DNA of 40,516 bases from Bacillota bacterium (GCA_021791495.1 JAJYWN010000024.1:1-40516); one strand, 5' to 3'; shown: positions 17,170 through 26,189, numbered from the stretch's first letter. Notes: generated by a model from the sequence alone, not told the origin. Translations and numbers: made by a program.

Positions 17170-17295
17170 ATGACCCCTGTTCTGGAGAGCCTCTTCCATT
17201 GGGTTTTCTCTGTCTCCGCCAAGGCAAGCATCCTCGTTCTCCTCATCGTTCTGGCCAAATCGCTGCTACGGAACAAGCTGGAAAGAGACGAATAG
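17170..17295 (+). pseudogene. BlaR1/MecR1 N-terminal stub (41 residues)
   Basis: Starting four bases after the BlaI stop, ATG 17170 opens 41 codons: a short amphipathic lead, then one hydrophobic helix (ASILVLLIVLAKSLL) and a basic end, stopping at TAG 17293-17295. This is the first transmembrane segment expected of BlaR1/MecR1 (M56 peptidase, normally several hundred residues). The zinc-protease and penicillin-sensor domains are absent. It is either a truncated gene or, less likely, a small membrane peptide. Spacing and order match blaI-blaR1 operons. Confidence 0.75.
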
Positions 17296-17371
17296 GCCGA
17301 ACCAGGCGCGAAAGGATTTCTGGGTTCTCATGTTGAATTAATGTAGTTTTACCGCTAAGGAGGTTCCGGAT

Positions 17372-20143
17372 GTGGCCCCCGCCTTAATCGTCACCAAATA
17401 CACACTTCCCCCGGCGGGGTCAAATAGCATCCCCCAAACGCGGCTCGTGGAGCGATTACTCACCAGCCTCGACCGCAAATGCACGCTGATCTCCGCCCCC
17501 CCAGGCTTTGGCAAGTCAACGCTCGCCGCGGAAGTGGCCCGGCAGTCGGCGAGGGGGGCCGCATGGCTGAGCCTGGATCGCGGTGACAATGATCCCACGC
17601 AGTTCGGCGCGTATCTGGTGGCGGCCATCCGCCGGGCCGGGCTGCCGTTGGGTGAGCCGGTGGAATCGCTGTTCCGCTTCACCGAGCAGCCGCCCCTGCC
17701 GTCGCTGGTCGCCATGTTGATCAATGTGGCAGTGACGGCCGCATCCGACTTTATCCTTGTACTGGATGATTACCAGGTGATTGTGCAGGACGAGATTCAC
17801 GCCGCCATCGCCAACCTGCTGTACCACCTGCCGTCCAACTTTCATGTCATGATTGTCACTCGAACTCGTCCGCCACTACCCCTGGCGTGGCTTAAGGCCA
17901 GCGGCGACTTGGCCGAGGTCACCGGGGCCGATCTGCGCTTCACCTTGCCGGAGACGACGACATTCCTGCATAGGACCATGGGGCTGAATCTCCCCGAGGC
18001 GGACGTCGCCGACCTCTTCGCCCGTACCGAAGGGTGGGTGACGGGGTTGAAGCTGGCCGCACTCTCCCTTCGCGGTGCGACGGACTGGCCCGCGGCCATC
18101 GCACGGTTCAGTGGCCGCAACCCCGACCTGTTGCAGTATCTGACCGATGAAGTGATCCAACAGCAGCCGGAAAGCGTGAGGACTTTTCTGCGACAGACCT
18201 CGATACTTAACCGCCTGACCGGTCCGCTCTGTGACACGGTGACGGGAAGGACGGATGGTCGCCAGGTGCTGAAGCAACTGGAGCAAGCGAACGTTTTCCT
18301 TGTCCCGCTGGACCCCGACCGGCAGTGGTACCGCTACCACCCACTATTTGCCGAATTCTTGCTCGCCCGTTTGCGGGACGCAGTCGGCGACTCGCGCATC
18401 AGGGAATTGCATCACCGGGCTGCCACGTGGTACCTGAAAAACGAGCAGTTAGCGGACGCCATCGAGCACCTGCTCCAGGCTCATGCCTTTGAGGAAGCCG
18501 CAGACTCGTTGGAGGCGGGATTCACCGACTGGTCGCTGGGCGTTTCGTCCAAGACGCTACGCGAGTGGGTGGAGCAGATCCCAAAGGACATCATGGAGAA
18601 GCGGCCGCGCCTCTGCACGATGGCGGCCTGGGTGCTGATTAGCAGCGCCAATGGCTTGGCGGATCATCTCTTTGCACAGACCGTCGACTATCTAGGGTTG
18701 GCGTCACATGCCCTGCAAGGTGCGGACGCATCCGAGCCGGCCGTCCGGGAGTCTCTGGGCGTTGTTGCAGCCGTGCGGACAGCGCTGGCGCCCTGGGCAC
18801 CACGACGGCAGGGTCCGCAGTGCATCCTGCAGGACCTGGCCCAGGCGGTCCGCTGTGCCGAGGAAGCGCTCTCGTTACTGCCGCCCGGCAACTTGTTCTG
18901 GCGGTCGGTGGTCAGCAGCAGTCTGGGGCAGGTCTACCTGCGGGCCGGCAATGTCTCCGGGGCAGCCCAATCCTTTGGCTACGCGAGCCGGCTTGGGAAC
19001 CAAGGGGGCAACCTGACCGCGACTTTGGCGGCGCTCCAGCGGCAGGCGCGGCTGCTAATGGTGCTGGGGCAACTCAGCAATGCGGATAAAGCCTATCGCG
19101 AAGGGCTTCGCCTGGCAGCGCGGCGGGGCGGCGATGCATGGCCCATCCTGGCACCAATCTATCTGGGCATGGGGCGTTTGCAGTATGAGTGGAACGATCT
19201 GGCTGCGGCCGAGGGCTACCTTGCCAAGGCCGATCGGTGCGCTGAAGCGAATGGCGCAACCGCACCCGAAGTGCTGTTGGCGACCGCCCGGCTGCAACAG
19301 GCCCGGGGCAATTGCGCGGCGGCAAGGCTCCTGGTGGACCAGGCCGGTGACCTGTTGGCATCGCGTACGAAACTGCGGGCAGCCGAATGGGCCGTCTGGC
19401 CCGAAGGTGTACGCATCCTTCTGGCACAAGGAGACGTGCGGGCGGCCCGGCGCTGGGTAGCGGCCTGGGGTGTCTCGCTGGACGAAGAACCCGTGCTCTG
19501 GCGTGCTCCGGAGTACCTGGCGCTGGCGCGCGTGACGCTGGCGGACGGCCGGCCCGAAGCGGCGCTGCTCCTGCTCCGTTCCCTGCAGACGATTGCCGCC
19601 GCCGGCGGTTGCCGGGGGCTTGAGGCCGAGATCTGGCTTGCCCTCGCTCTGGCGCACCAAGCCGCGCACGACGCGGCGGCGGCCCGGGCCGACGTGCACG
19701 CGGCGCTCCGGGTTACGGTGCCCGAGGAGTTCGTGCGGCTGTTTGCCGATGAGGGGCAGCCGATCATCACCCTGCTGGGCCAGATCAACGGCGAACTGAA
19801 GCGTGGGCAGTATGCCGACGTGCCTTATCACGGCTACGTTCCGCATCTGCTCGCCATTCTGGCCAGCAAGCCGGCGACGCCCGGGCCCGCACCCGCAACC
19901 GAGCAATCGCCGGCGCCCCCTGTGCCGCCCTTGGTGGAGCCACTCATGGTGGAACCGCTCACCGAGCGGCAACTGGACATCCTGAAGCTGATGGCCGGCG
20001 GGTACTCCAACCAGGACATTGCCGCAGAGTTATTCCTTGGGGTGAGTACCGTAAAGTGGCACCTGCTGAACATCTTCGGCAAGTTGCAGGTCAAGAACCG
20101 CACCCAGGCTGTGGCCCATGCCCGTCAACTGGGTTTGATCTGA
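17372..20143 (+). CDS. MalT-like LuxR-family ATP-dependent regulator (STAND)
   Basis: 923 residues. The N-terminal NTPase domain has Walker A APPGFGKSTLAAE (about residues 35-47) and Walker B FILVLDDYQVI (about 127-137). A winged-helix and TPR-like sensor region follows (repeated helical pairs, about 330-800). A Pro-rich linker lies near 830-855, and a C-terminal LuxR helix-turn-helix at about 862-920 contains LTERQLDILKLMAGGYSNQDIA and VKNRTQAVAHARQLGLI. MalT-type STAND proteins bind an inducer, oligomerise with ATP and activate promoters; the inducer here is unknown. GTG 17372 follows AAGGAGGT at 17358-17365. It lies 76 bp after the BlaR1 stub, with no obvious terminator between. Confidence 0.92.
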   Translation: MAPALIVTKYTLPPAGSNSIPQTRLVERLLTSLDRKCTLISAPPGFGKSTLAAEVARQSARGAAWLSLDRGDNDPTQFGAYLVAAIRRAGLPLGEPVESLFRFTEQPPLPSLVAMLINVAVTAASDFILVLDDYQVIVQDEIHAAIANLLYHLPSNFHVMIVTRTRPPLPLAWLKASGDLAEVTGADLRFTLPETTTFLHRTMGLNLPEADVADLFARTEGWVTGLKLAALSLRGATDWPAAIARFSGRNPDLLQYLTDEVIQQQPESVRTFLRQTSILNRLTGPLCDTVTGRTDGRQVLKQLEQANVFLVPLDPDRQWYRYHPLFAEFLLARLRDAVGDSRIRELHHRAATWYLKNEQLADAIEHLLQAHAFEEAADSLEAGFTDWSLGVSSKTLREWVEQIPKDIMEKRPRLCTMAAWVLISSANGLADHLFAQTVDYLGLASHALQGADASEPAVRESLGVVAAVRTALAPWAPRRQGPQCILQDLAQAVRCAEEALSLLPPGNLFWRSVVSSSLGQVYLRAGNVSGAAQSFGYASRLGNQGGNLTATLAALQRQARLLMVLGQLSNADKAYREGLRLAARRGGDAWPILAPIYLGMGRLQYEWNDLAAAEGYLAKADRCAEANGATAPEVLLATARLQQARGNCAAARLLVDQAGDLLASRTKLRAAEWAVWPEGVRILLAQGDVRAARRWVAAWGVSLDEEPVLWRAPEYLALARVTLADGRPEAALLLLRSLQTIAAAGGCRGLEAEIWLALALAHQAAHDAAAARADVHAALRVTVPEEFVRLFADEGQPIITLLGQINGELKRGQYADVPYHGYVPHLLAILASKPATPGPAPATEQSPAPPVPPLVEPLMVEPLTERQLDILKLMAGGYSNQDIAAELFLGVSTVKWHLLNIFGKLQVKNRTQAVAHARQLGLI

Positions 20144-20156
20144 AGACCATCCGCGA

Positions 20157-20174
20157 ACCCACCTTTCGGTGGGT
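20157..20174 (+). terminator. Possible weak terminator hairpin after the MalT-like gene
   Basis: A perfect stem ACCC ACC / GGT GGGT with loop TTTC lies 14 bp after the stop codon. It lacks a T tract, so Rho-independent activity is uncertain. A TATACT element at 20196-20201 might serve as the -10 of the VOC gene, but no good -35 was found. Confidence 0.4.
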
Positions 20175-20253
20175 CCCCGCGACGGCAAGGACGGGTATAC
20201 TGGCCTTACACCAACTCGGTTCTCCCGAACCGAGCAAACTGAGGAGAGTCACC

Positions 20254-20634
20254 ATGATCAACATGATGAACAGCACCGGAGTCTGGGTGGATGACGGAGA
20301 CAAGGCTTATGACTTCTATGTGAACAAGCTTGGCTTCAAGGTTTTGCAGGATCAGAAGATCGGCGAAAGCGGTCGCTTCATCAGGGTCATTCCACCGGGC
20401 GGGGGTACAGCTCTGATGCTCACCACCCCTATGCCCGGGATGGGTGACGTGAAGGTGGGCGGACAGACGCCCATCGCCTGGGAGACCGACGATATCCAGG
20501 CGACCTACGAAAACCTCCGGGCCAAGGGTGTGGAGTTTACCCAGGCGCCGACCCAGCAGTTTTGGGGTGGATTCGAGGCGACGTTCAAAGACCCTGCCGG
20601 CCACCTCTTCAAGCTGCTTCAGATGAAGGCGTAG
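20254..20634 (+). CDS. VOC-family (glyoxalase/bleomycin-resistance fold) protein
   Basis: A 126-residue vicinal-oxygen-chelate protein of two beta-alpha-beta-beta-beta modules. The first opens with STGVWVDDGDKAYDFYVNKLGFKV, and the second ends with ATFKDPAGHLFKLLQ. Usual metal ligands are not conserved at the expected positions (a small hydrophobic residue stands where His or Glu is common), so a binding rather than catalytic role is possible. ATG 20254 has GAGGAG about seven bases upstream. The DUF1801 gene follows 21 bp downstream; such pairs often form small operons of unclear function. Cytoplasmic. Confidence 0.88.
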   Translation: MINMMNSTGVWVDDGDKAYDFYVNKLGFKVLQDQKIGESGRFIRVIPPGGGTALMLTTPMPGMGDVKVGGQTPIAWETDDIQATYENLRAKGVEFTQAPTQQFWGGFEATFKDPAGHLFKLLQMKA

Positions 20635-20655
20635 TGAGTTACTGGGGGGACGTCG

Positions 20656-21075
20656 ATGACCGTAAGCGAACAGATCGACGAAATCATCGCGGGCCTGACC
20701 GACTGGCGCGGTCCCGTTCTCGCCCGGGTCCGCAAGATCATCCATGAGGCCGACCCCGGTGTCACTGAAGAGATCAAATGGCGGGGAGCCCCGGTCTGGT
20801 CACACGACGGCGACATCTGCGTCGGCGGCGCATTCAAGGACAAGGTAGAACTGACCTTTCCTGAGGGCGCCAGACTTCCCGACCCGGACAGGCTGTTCAA
20901 CAACGGACTCGAGGGCAAGGAGTGGCGCGCGATCGACATCTTCGAGCACGACGAGATCAACGAGGAGTCGCTGAAGGCCCTTGTCCGCGCTGCCGTGGAC
21001 TACCGCCACAACAAGGCCGGCGCCAACTCAACCACCAAACCCCGCGCTACACGGAGCAAGAAGTCTGGCTGTTGA
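20656..21075 (+). CDS. DUF1801 (YdhG-like) protein
   Basis: A 139-residue protein of the DUF1801 fold (alpha-beta, YdhG/YjdI-like). The family signature appears as LARVRKIIHEADPGVTEEI, followed by KWRGAPVWSHDGDICVGGAF and KDKVELTFPEGA. No enzymatic function is established for the family; some members are described as iron-chaperone-like. The C-terminal tail (KPRATRSKKSGC) is basic and disordered. ATG 20656 has GGGGGA upstream. The gene lies between the VOC and UvrA-like genes, all co-directional, consistent with one transcript. Confidence 0.85.
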   Translation: MTVSEQIDEIIAGLTDWRGPVLARVRKIIHEADPGVTEEIKWRGAPVWSHDGDICVGGAFKDKVELTFPEGARLPDPDRLFNNGLEGKEWRAIDIFEHDEINEESLKALVRAAVDYRHNKAGANSTTKPRATRSKKSGC

Positions 21076-21159
21076 AACGATCCTGTGATTGGCGGGTAGG
21101 CCACGCGAAGTATAGAGCGGGCGCCGAGGGATGGTCCGGCCTCGCCGGGGAAAGGCACT

Positions 21160-23418
21160 ATGTCACAACCTTACCAAGAGTTCATCGAAATACGTGGCGC
21201 CAGAGAAAACAACCTCAAGAATGTTTCGCTGCGCATACCCAAACGCCAGATCACCGTCTTCACCGGCGTGTCCGGGTCCGGCAAATCGTCCATCGTCTTT
21301 GACACCATCGCCACCGAATCCCAGCGACTGCTGAACGAAAACTTCAGCACCTTCGTTCGCACCTTCCTACCGCGCTTACCGCAGCCGGATGCCGATGCCA
21401 TCGAGAACCTCAGCATGGCGGTGGTCGTCGATCAGAAGCGACTGGGCGGTGGCGCTCACTCCACCGTGGGTACCATTACCGATATCTCCCCGGTTCTGCG
21501 CCTCTTGTACTCCCGTGTAGGCCAACCCTACGTCGGACCGGCGAATGCCTTTTCCTTCAACGATCCGCGGGGGATGTGCCCGGAATGCAACGGTACCGGC
21601 CATAAGCTGGGCGTGGATCTGGACCGGGCGCTGGACAGGTCCAAGTCCCTTAACGAGGGTGCCATCCTGCTCCCCGGATACGGCGTCGGCAGCTGGGGCT
21701 TGAACGTGGTCACGGAGTCGGGGCTTTTCGATCTCGATAAGAAGCTGGCCGATTACTCGGAACCGGAACTGGATCAGCTACTCTACGGCACACCCCAGAA
21801 GATCAAGATGCAGTTTGGCGGCAAAGCGATGAACCTTACGTTTGAGGGAATCGTGGGGAAGTACTTCAAACGCGATGTAAAATCGATGTCCGAGCGGACG
21901 CAGGAAATGGTCGCGCCCTTCCTGACCGAAGTGACATGCCCGGTCTGCCACGGGGCCCGGCTCAGTCAGGCGGCGCTCAGCTGCAAGATCAACGGGCGCA
22001 ATATCGCCGAAATGGCGGAGATGGAAGTCGGCCAGCTGATCGGTGCGCTGAAGGAGATCCGGGAGCCGGGTGCGGCGCCGGTGGTCAAGGCGTTGACGGA
22101 GCGGCTGCAGCACCTGGTAGATATCGGTCTGGATTACTTGACGCTCGACCGCGAGACCGACACCTTGTCCGGTGGCGAATCACAGCGTGTCAAAATGGTA
22201 AAGCACCTTAGCGGCAGCCTTGTGGATGTCACCTATGTGTTCGATGAACCCAGCATCGGGCTGCACCCCCGCGACGTGCACCGGCTCAATGAACTGCTGC
22301 AGAAACTGCGCGATAGAGGCAATACGGTTCTCGTGGTCGAGCATGACCCCGACGTCATCAAGGTGGCCGATCATATCGTCGACGTGGGCCCGCAGGCCGG
22401 CAGTCATGGCGGCACCATCGTCTACGAGGGCAGCTACCTCGGCCTGCTCGTGGCCGATACGCTCACGGGCCGCCATCTGAAGCAAGCGTTACCCTTGAAG
22501 GAAGATGTTCGTTCGCCGTCGGGCAAGCTCTCCATCACACACGCCAGCCTGCACAACCTGCGCGATGTGAGCGTCGATATCCCCGCGGGCGTTCTGACCG
22601 TCGTCACGGGCGTCGCGGGCTCGGGCAAGAGCACCTTGATCAATGACGTGTTTCTGCGCCAGCATCCCGAAGCGATCGTCATCGACCAATCCGTCGTCGG
22701 CGTATCGACCCGCTCGAATCCGGCCACCTACACCGGCATTCTGGACGACGTGCGCAAGGCGTTCGCGGCGGCGAACAAGGTCAGCCCGGGGCTGTTCAGC
22801 TTCAACTCCAAAGGCGCCTGCGAAAAGTGCCAGGGGCTCGGCGTTACCTATGTCGAGCTGTCGTATCTGGACAAGGTGGAAATCCCGTGCGACGCGTGTG
22901 GCGGCAAACGGTTCAAGGAAGAAGTGCTGGCTTACAAGCTGAACGGCAAGTCCATCGCCGACGTGCTGGACATGACCGTCGAGCAGGCGCTCGAGTTCTT
23001 CGAACTCAAGGAGGTCGTGCGCAGGCTGCAGGCGATGAGCGATGTGGGGCTGGGCTACTTGACGCTGGGTCAACCGCTCAGCACCCTTTCGGGCGGCGAG
23101 TGCCAGCGGGTGAAGCTGGCCACCGAGCTGCACAAACAGGGAAGCATCTACGTTATGGACGAGCCGACGACCGGCCTCCACATGTCGGATATCGGCCACC
23201 TTCTCGCCATCATCAACCGCCTGGTGGACGCCGGCAATACGGTCATCGTCATCGAACACAACCGGGACGTGATCCGCAACGCCGACTGGATCATCGACAT
23301 GGGCCCCGACGGCGGCAACAGGGGCGGGCAAGTCATCTTCGAGGGCCCGCCCAGGAAAATCATCGAAGCGGAGCATTCCATTACGGGCCGGTATTTGCGC
23401 AGCTATGACCGCGCCTAG
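21160..23418 (+). CDS. UvrA-like ABC ATPase (short, UvrA2/DrrC type)
   Basis: 752 residues with two ABC ATPase halves. First half: Walker A GVSGSGKSS (about residue 36), zinc-binding pairs CPECNGTGH and CPVCHGARL, signature LSGGESQRVKM, and Walker B FDEPSIGLHPRD. Second half: Walker A GVAGSGKST, zinc pairs CEKCQGLGVTY and CDACGGKRF, signature LSGGECQRVKL, and Walker B MDEPTTGLHMSD. It is about 190 residues shorter than housekeeping UvrA, chiefly lacking the UvrB-binding and insertion regions. Related short forms are associated with tolerance to DNA-binding antibiotics, an inference here. ATG 21160 has GGGGAAAGG upstream. Probably the last gene of the 20.2-23.4 kb run. Confidence 0.92.
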   Translation: MSQPYQEFIEIRGARENNLKNVSLRIPKRQITVFTGVSGSGKSSIVFDTIATESQRLLNENFSTFVRTFLPRLPQPDADAIENLSMAVVVDQKRLGGGAHSTVGTITDISPVLRLLYSRVGQPYVGPANAFSFNDPRGMCPECNGTGHKLGVDLDRALDRSKSLNEGAILLPGYGVGSWGLNVVTESGLFDLDKKLADYSEPELDQLLYGTPQKIKMQFGGKAMNLTFEGIVGKYFKRDVKSMSERTQEMVAPFLTEVTCPVCHGARLSQAALSCKINGRNIAEMAEMEVGQLIGALKEIREPGAAPVVKALTERLQHLVDIGLDYLTLDRETDTLSGGESQRVKMVKHLSGSLVDVTYVFDEPSIGLHPRDVHRLNELLQKLRDRGNTVLVVEHDPDVIKVADHIVDVGPQAGSHGGTIVYEGSYLGLLVADTLTGRHLKQALPLKEDVRSPSGKLSITHASLHNLRDVSVDIPAGVLTVVTGVAGSGKSTLINDVFLRQHPEAIVIDQSVVGVSTRSNPATYTGILDDVRKAFAAANKVSPGLFSFNSKGACEKCQGLGVTYVELSYLDKVEIPCDACGGKRFKEEVLAYKLNGKSIADVLDMTVEQALEFFELKEVVRRLQAMSDVGLGYLTLGQPLSTLSGGECQRVKLATELHKQGSIYVMDEPTTGLHMSDIGHLLAIINRLVDAGNTVIVIEHNRDVIRNADWIIDMGPDGGNRGGQVIFEGPPRKIIEAEHSITGRYLRSYDRA

Positions 23419-23557
23419 CGCGTCCTGGCCCCCTGCCCCAAGGCGCTGCCACCGCCGCCGCCACCCGCCACCCGACGCCGCCGCCGGCACCCGGCACCCG
23501 CCACCCGACGCCTCGGCCCTCGCCCCCGCGTTGGTAGACGGAGGATCGGCAGACCGC
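23419..23557. other. Low-complexity GC-rich spacer
   Basis: The segment is dominated by C/G-rich imperfect repeats; GCCACCCGACGCC occurs twice (near 23466 and 23501). No gene is evident. It leads directly into the second copy of the dispersed repeat. Confidence 0.6.
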
Positions 23558-23762
23558 TGATGGTCGGAAAACCGGTCACTTACCGTCTGGTCACCATCCG
23601 GAAACCCGACGAATCAGGTAGTTATGTAATCTACCATCTCCGCTACAGCGCTTTTCGCCCGGTGGGAGGAGGGGAAGTGGCCGGTTTTCCGACGGTTCTG
23701 GGCCACCCACTGTCCGGAAAACCGACCATTCACCCACCAACTTTGTACTGTTTAGTTACAAC
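23558..23762. repeat. Dispersed structured repeat, copy B
   Basis: About 205 bp, homologous to 7289-7493. GTCGGAAAACCGGTCACTT (23563-23581) pairs over 19 positions with 23675-23693, with a single G-T wobble. GTCCGGAAAACCGACC (23712-23727) is complementary to the same middle segment, so the first and last segments compete for it. The right end carries ACCCACCAACT, the complement of AGTTGGTGGGT at the left end of copy A. A frame is open through this copy but is shifted in copy A, so I treat it as non-coding. Confidence 0.78.
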
Positions 23763-23997
23763 CACGAAACCATGGGTGGCTTTCCGGTCAAAGAGTGAGG
23801 GGGAGGCTCTCAGATGGGACCAGTAAGGGTTTCCGCGTCGATACCGGTGTGGGTGGTGGTTCTCCTTGGATACCCGGACTTCGTCTAGGGTCTTCCCTCA
23901 CTGGAGTCGCCCAGTAACTCACCCTCCCACAAAGGCGATCCCGACACTCGGCGTATCTTCTTTTGCTCCATGGCGAAAGAAGGAGTGAGGCTGGCGC
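23763..23997. other. Spacer upstream of the hydrolase gene
   Basis: About 235 bp without a recognisable gene, RNA or clear promoter. It contains a purine-rich stretch near 23975-23990 (AAAGAAGGAGTGAGG) that could act as a ribosome site for the ATG at 23998. Confidence 0.3.
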
Positions 23998-25605
23998 ATG
24001 TTACCTGATGAAAGGAGGCGACGGCTTGGACGAACCAGAAGGAATCTGGCACTGCCGCCGGAGCGATCGGGACTGACGTGTGAAGCAGGGGGCAAAGCAT
24101 TGCGACCAATTGAGCTGTTGCTGTTGTTCCTTGATCTATTGATGTTTACCATCCTAGCAATCCCCGGGCTGCGTGCGGTCCATGGGGCGGGTTATCTGGC
24201 GCCAATCACCGTCCTGGTAGCTGCCATTCAGGTCCTGATTGAAGGCCCGCGCTGGCAGATGGATCCGGCGTATGTGCTGGCGGGGTTGTTCTGCCTGGTC
24301 TGGTGGCTGCAGAATCATCTACCGACCGGCGGTGTCATCGGACAACTGATAGCGAACCGCTTTGTCACAGGATTGTTGATTGGTCTGGGCGTCATCGGGC
24401 TTGTGGCCGCCATTGGCCTGCCAATGGCGCTCCCCGTATTCCACTTTCCGCGTCCGAGCGGTCCGTACCAGATTGGCACTGTGACCTACGACTGGGTAGA
24501 CACCGGCCGTCACGAGCTCTTCAGCACGGATCCGAGTAGTCGTCGGGAATTGATGGTGCAGATCTGGTACCCGGCCGAGGAAAACAGCTCAACGGTGCAT
24601 GCACCTTACATGCCGGATGCCGGCCAGCTCTCCCCTGACCTGGCGCGGGTGCTGCACCTGCCGGCGTCGACCTTTGGTTACTGGAAGTACGTCACCACGA
24701 ATGCCGCTCCATCCGTTCCCGTGGCGACTGATCAGGCTAGCTACCCGGTGCTGGTCTACCTATCGGGGATGAACGGTTTCCGTCAGTCGAGTACCTTCCA
24801 GGTTCAGGAATTGGTCTCACATGGCTATATTGTCGCGGCGGTCGATCAGCCATATGCGGCGGCGGGGGTGGTCTTCGCGGATGGACACCAGATCGACGGG
24901 TGGACGCGTGACCAGATGCAGCCGCTCATCAACCAGAGCCTTACCGCGGCAGAGCCGGCGCCAATCGTGAACAGCCAGCCTCTCCCGGATGGGATCATCC
25001 CGTATTTCGCTCGGGACGTCAGCTTCACCTTCGACCAGCTTGCCGCGCTGAACCGGGCCGACCCGCAGGGGATTCTGACCGGGCGGCTGGACCTGCAGCA
25101 CCTGGGCATTTTCGGGATTTCGCTGGGCGCCATGGTTGCCGGTGAAGCCGCTCACCTCGACCCCCGGATCAAGGCTTCACTGATGATGGACGCCGCCATG
25201 CCTGCCGATGTCGTCCAGGCCGGCTTGCGGCAGCCAAGTATGTGGATTACCCGAGATGCCGGCTCGATGCGGCTCGAACGGGAGCGGTCCGGTGGCTGGT
25301 CAGAGACGGACATCGCCGAAACCTTGACTTCGATGCGGGCAGTGTTCGGCGGCAAGACTGTGCCGGGAACTGGCTACTATGTGCAGATACCCGGTATGTT
25401 CCACATCAATTTCACTGACGCTCCGTATTGGTCGCCGCTGTTTCCCCGACTGGGGTTGACCGGGCCCATTGATGCGCAGCGGGGATTCGACATCGTCAAC
25501 GCTTACTCGGTTGCATTCTTTGATCAGCATCTGAAGGGTCGCCCGACAGCGCTGCTCGATAAGCCGCCTGAACACTACCCCGAGGTGATCTTCGAAAGGC
25601 ATTAG
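23998..25605 (+). CDS. Membrane-anchored alpha/beta hydrolase, PAF-acetylhydrolase-like
   Basis: 535 residues. After a basic lead, four or five hydrophobic helices span about residues 35-150 (LLLLFLDLLMFTILAIPGL, LAPITVLVAAIQVLIEG, GLLIGLGVIGLVAAIGLPMALP). The C-terminal hydrolase domain resembles platelet-activating-factor acetylhydrolase/dienelactone hydrolase proteins. It has nucleophile elbow FGISLGAM (Ser near 373), acid Asp in LMMDAAMP near 397, and His in GMFHINF near 468. Substrates in the family are short-chain phospholipids or esters; here unknown. An alternative TTG start at 24100 lies just before the first membrane helix. Codon use is slightly less GC-rich than the flanks, so transfer is possible. 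Confidence 0.82.
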   Translation: MLPDERRRRLGRTRRNLALPPERSGLTCEAGGKALRPIELLLLFLDLLMFTILAIPGLRAVHGAGYLAPITVLVAAIQVLIEGPRWQMDPAYVLAGLFCLVWWLQNHLPTGGVIGQLIANRFVTGLLIGLGVIGLVAAIGLPMALPVFHFPRPSGPYQIGTVTYDWVDTGRHELFSTDPSSRRELMVQIWYPAEENSSTVHAPYMPDAGQLSPDLARVLHLPASTFGYWKYVTTNAAPSVPVATDQASYPVLVYLSGMNGFRQSSTFQVQELVSHGYIVAAVDQPYAAAGVVFADGHQIDGWTRDQMQPLINQSLTAAEPAPIVNSQPLPDGIIPYFARDVSFTFDQLAALNRADPQGILTGRLDLQHLGIFGISLGAMVAGEAAHLDPRIKASLMMDAAMPADVVQAGLRQPSMWITRDAGSMRLERERSGGWSETDIAETLTSMRAVFGGKTVPGTGYYVQIPGMFHINFTDAPYWSPLFPRLGLTGPIDAQRGFDIVNAYSVAFFDQHLKGRPTALLDKPPEHYPEVIFERH

Positions 25606-25850
25606 GAGGGGCCGTCGCCGCGCACCTCGCCGGTGTTGGGGTGGAAGACGTCCACGCCCTTGATTCTAACCTTGATCTGGCCGCCGTCGGCGGGGAGGAT
25701 GTCGATGACTCGGCGGCTCCCTTGGCGGAGGCGACAAGGTCGGGGCGGGACACGGTCCCGAACTCCGGTCCGACGAAGATGGCGGCGCGCCGCTCGGCGC
25801 TGGTAGCCAGCCGTTGTCTTCGCATGACCTTCCGATGGAAAGCAATCGGT
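25606..25850 (-). pseudogene. Remnant 1 of a site-specific DNA methyltransferase-like gene
   Basis: The minus strand reads ATSAERRAAIFVGPEFGTV and SRPDLVA, then, in another frame, IDILPADGGQIKVRIKGVD and FHPNTGEVRGDGP. From memory, both blocks belong to the C-terminal half of Mod-like adenine-specific DNA methyltransferases of Bacillota, normally separated by more than 60 residues. A deletion has joined them and shifted the frame. Different pieces of the same gene occur near 37200-37390 and 39700-40006. The family assignment rests on recalled similarity, but the shared words between fragments are seen directly. Confidence 0.65.
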
Positions 25851-25881
25851 CAAGGAAGCTCAGTGAACCAAGGCGAGGCCG
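25802..25881. repeat. Short dispersed repeat, copy 1 of 2
   Basis: About 80 bp, similar to 36922-36999. It shares GGTAG..GCCGTTG, CTTCGCAT.ACCTTCCGA, and the exact block TCAGTGAACCAAGGCGA. Minus-strand translations share a SEGxAK(T/S)TAxY pattern, but stop codons interrupt it, so it is either a gene relic or a non-coding repeat. Confidence 0.65.
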
Positions 25882-25890
25882 CCCGGTGGG

Positions 25891-26052
25891 TCACCTGGCC
25901 CAAGAAAGCCCGACCATCATATAGACGGCGCTGCAGAGTCCTGCTCGTGTCCGCCGAATTAGCCTATACGGAACGTAGTGGAGAGCATCCTGCCAAAAGG
26001 CAAGCATCCGGTCGAACTCGTAGCAGCGGATGACGATTGAGCCGATTTTCAT
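25891..26052 (-). pseudogene. 5' fragment of a VOC-family gene
   Basis: ATG at 26052 with GGGGAGG eight bases upstream starts MKIGSIVIRCYEFDRML and FWQDALHYVP, a typical VOC/glyoxalase N-terminus of about 28 residues. The following residues (YRLIRRTRAGL) no longer resemble the family, and a stop comes at 25891. The gene appears truncated by a deletion, leaving its start signals intact. It lies between methyltransferase remnant 1 and the promoter of the DUF4143 ATPase. Confidence 0.7.
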
Positions 26053-26123
26053 GTGAGTATCCTCCCCTTGGACAGAGCCAACATGCCCTACGTCCGGGTC
26101 CATCCAGAGCGACGTACCGACCA

Positions 26124-26152
26124 TTGGCAGGATCGTGGGACTCGGCTATAAT
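26124..26152 (+). promoter_or_regulatory. Promoter of the DUF4143 ATPase gene
   Basis: -35 TTGGCA (26124-26129), a spacer of exactly 17 bp, and a consensus -10 TATAAT (26147-26152). The start codon at 26190 lies about 30 bases after the predicted transcription start. This is the best sigma-A-type match I found in the window. Confidence 0.82.
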
Positions 26153-26189
26153 ATAGTCGCACTTTACATTTGCCGAGGTGATTCTCTCC

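Noticed and set aside
23560-23826. An open frame through dispersed repeat copy B, with similar peptide words in copy A (7345-7554)
   Set aside because: The frame is shifted between copies by a one-base length difference, and stem pairing is better conserved than protein sequence.
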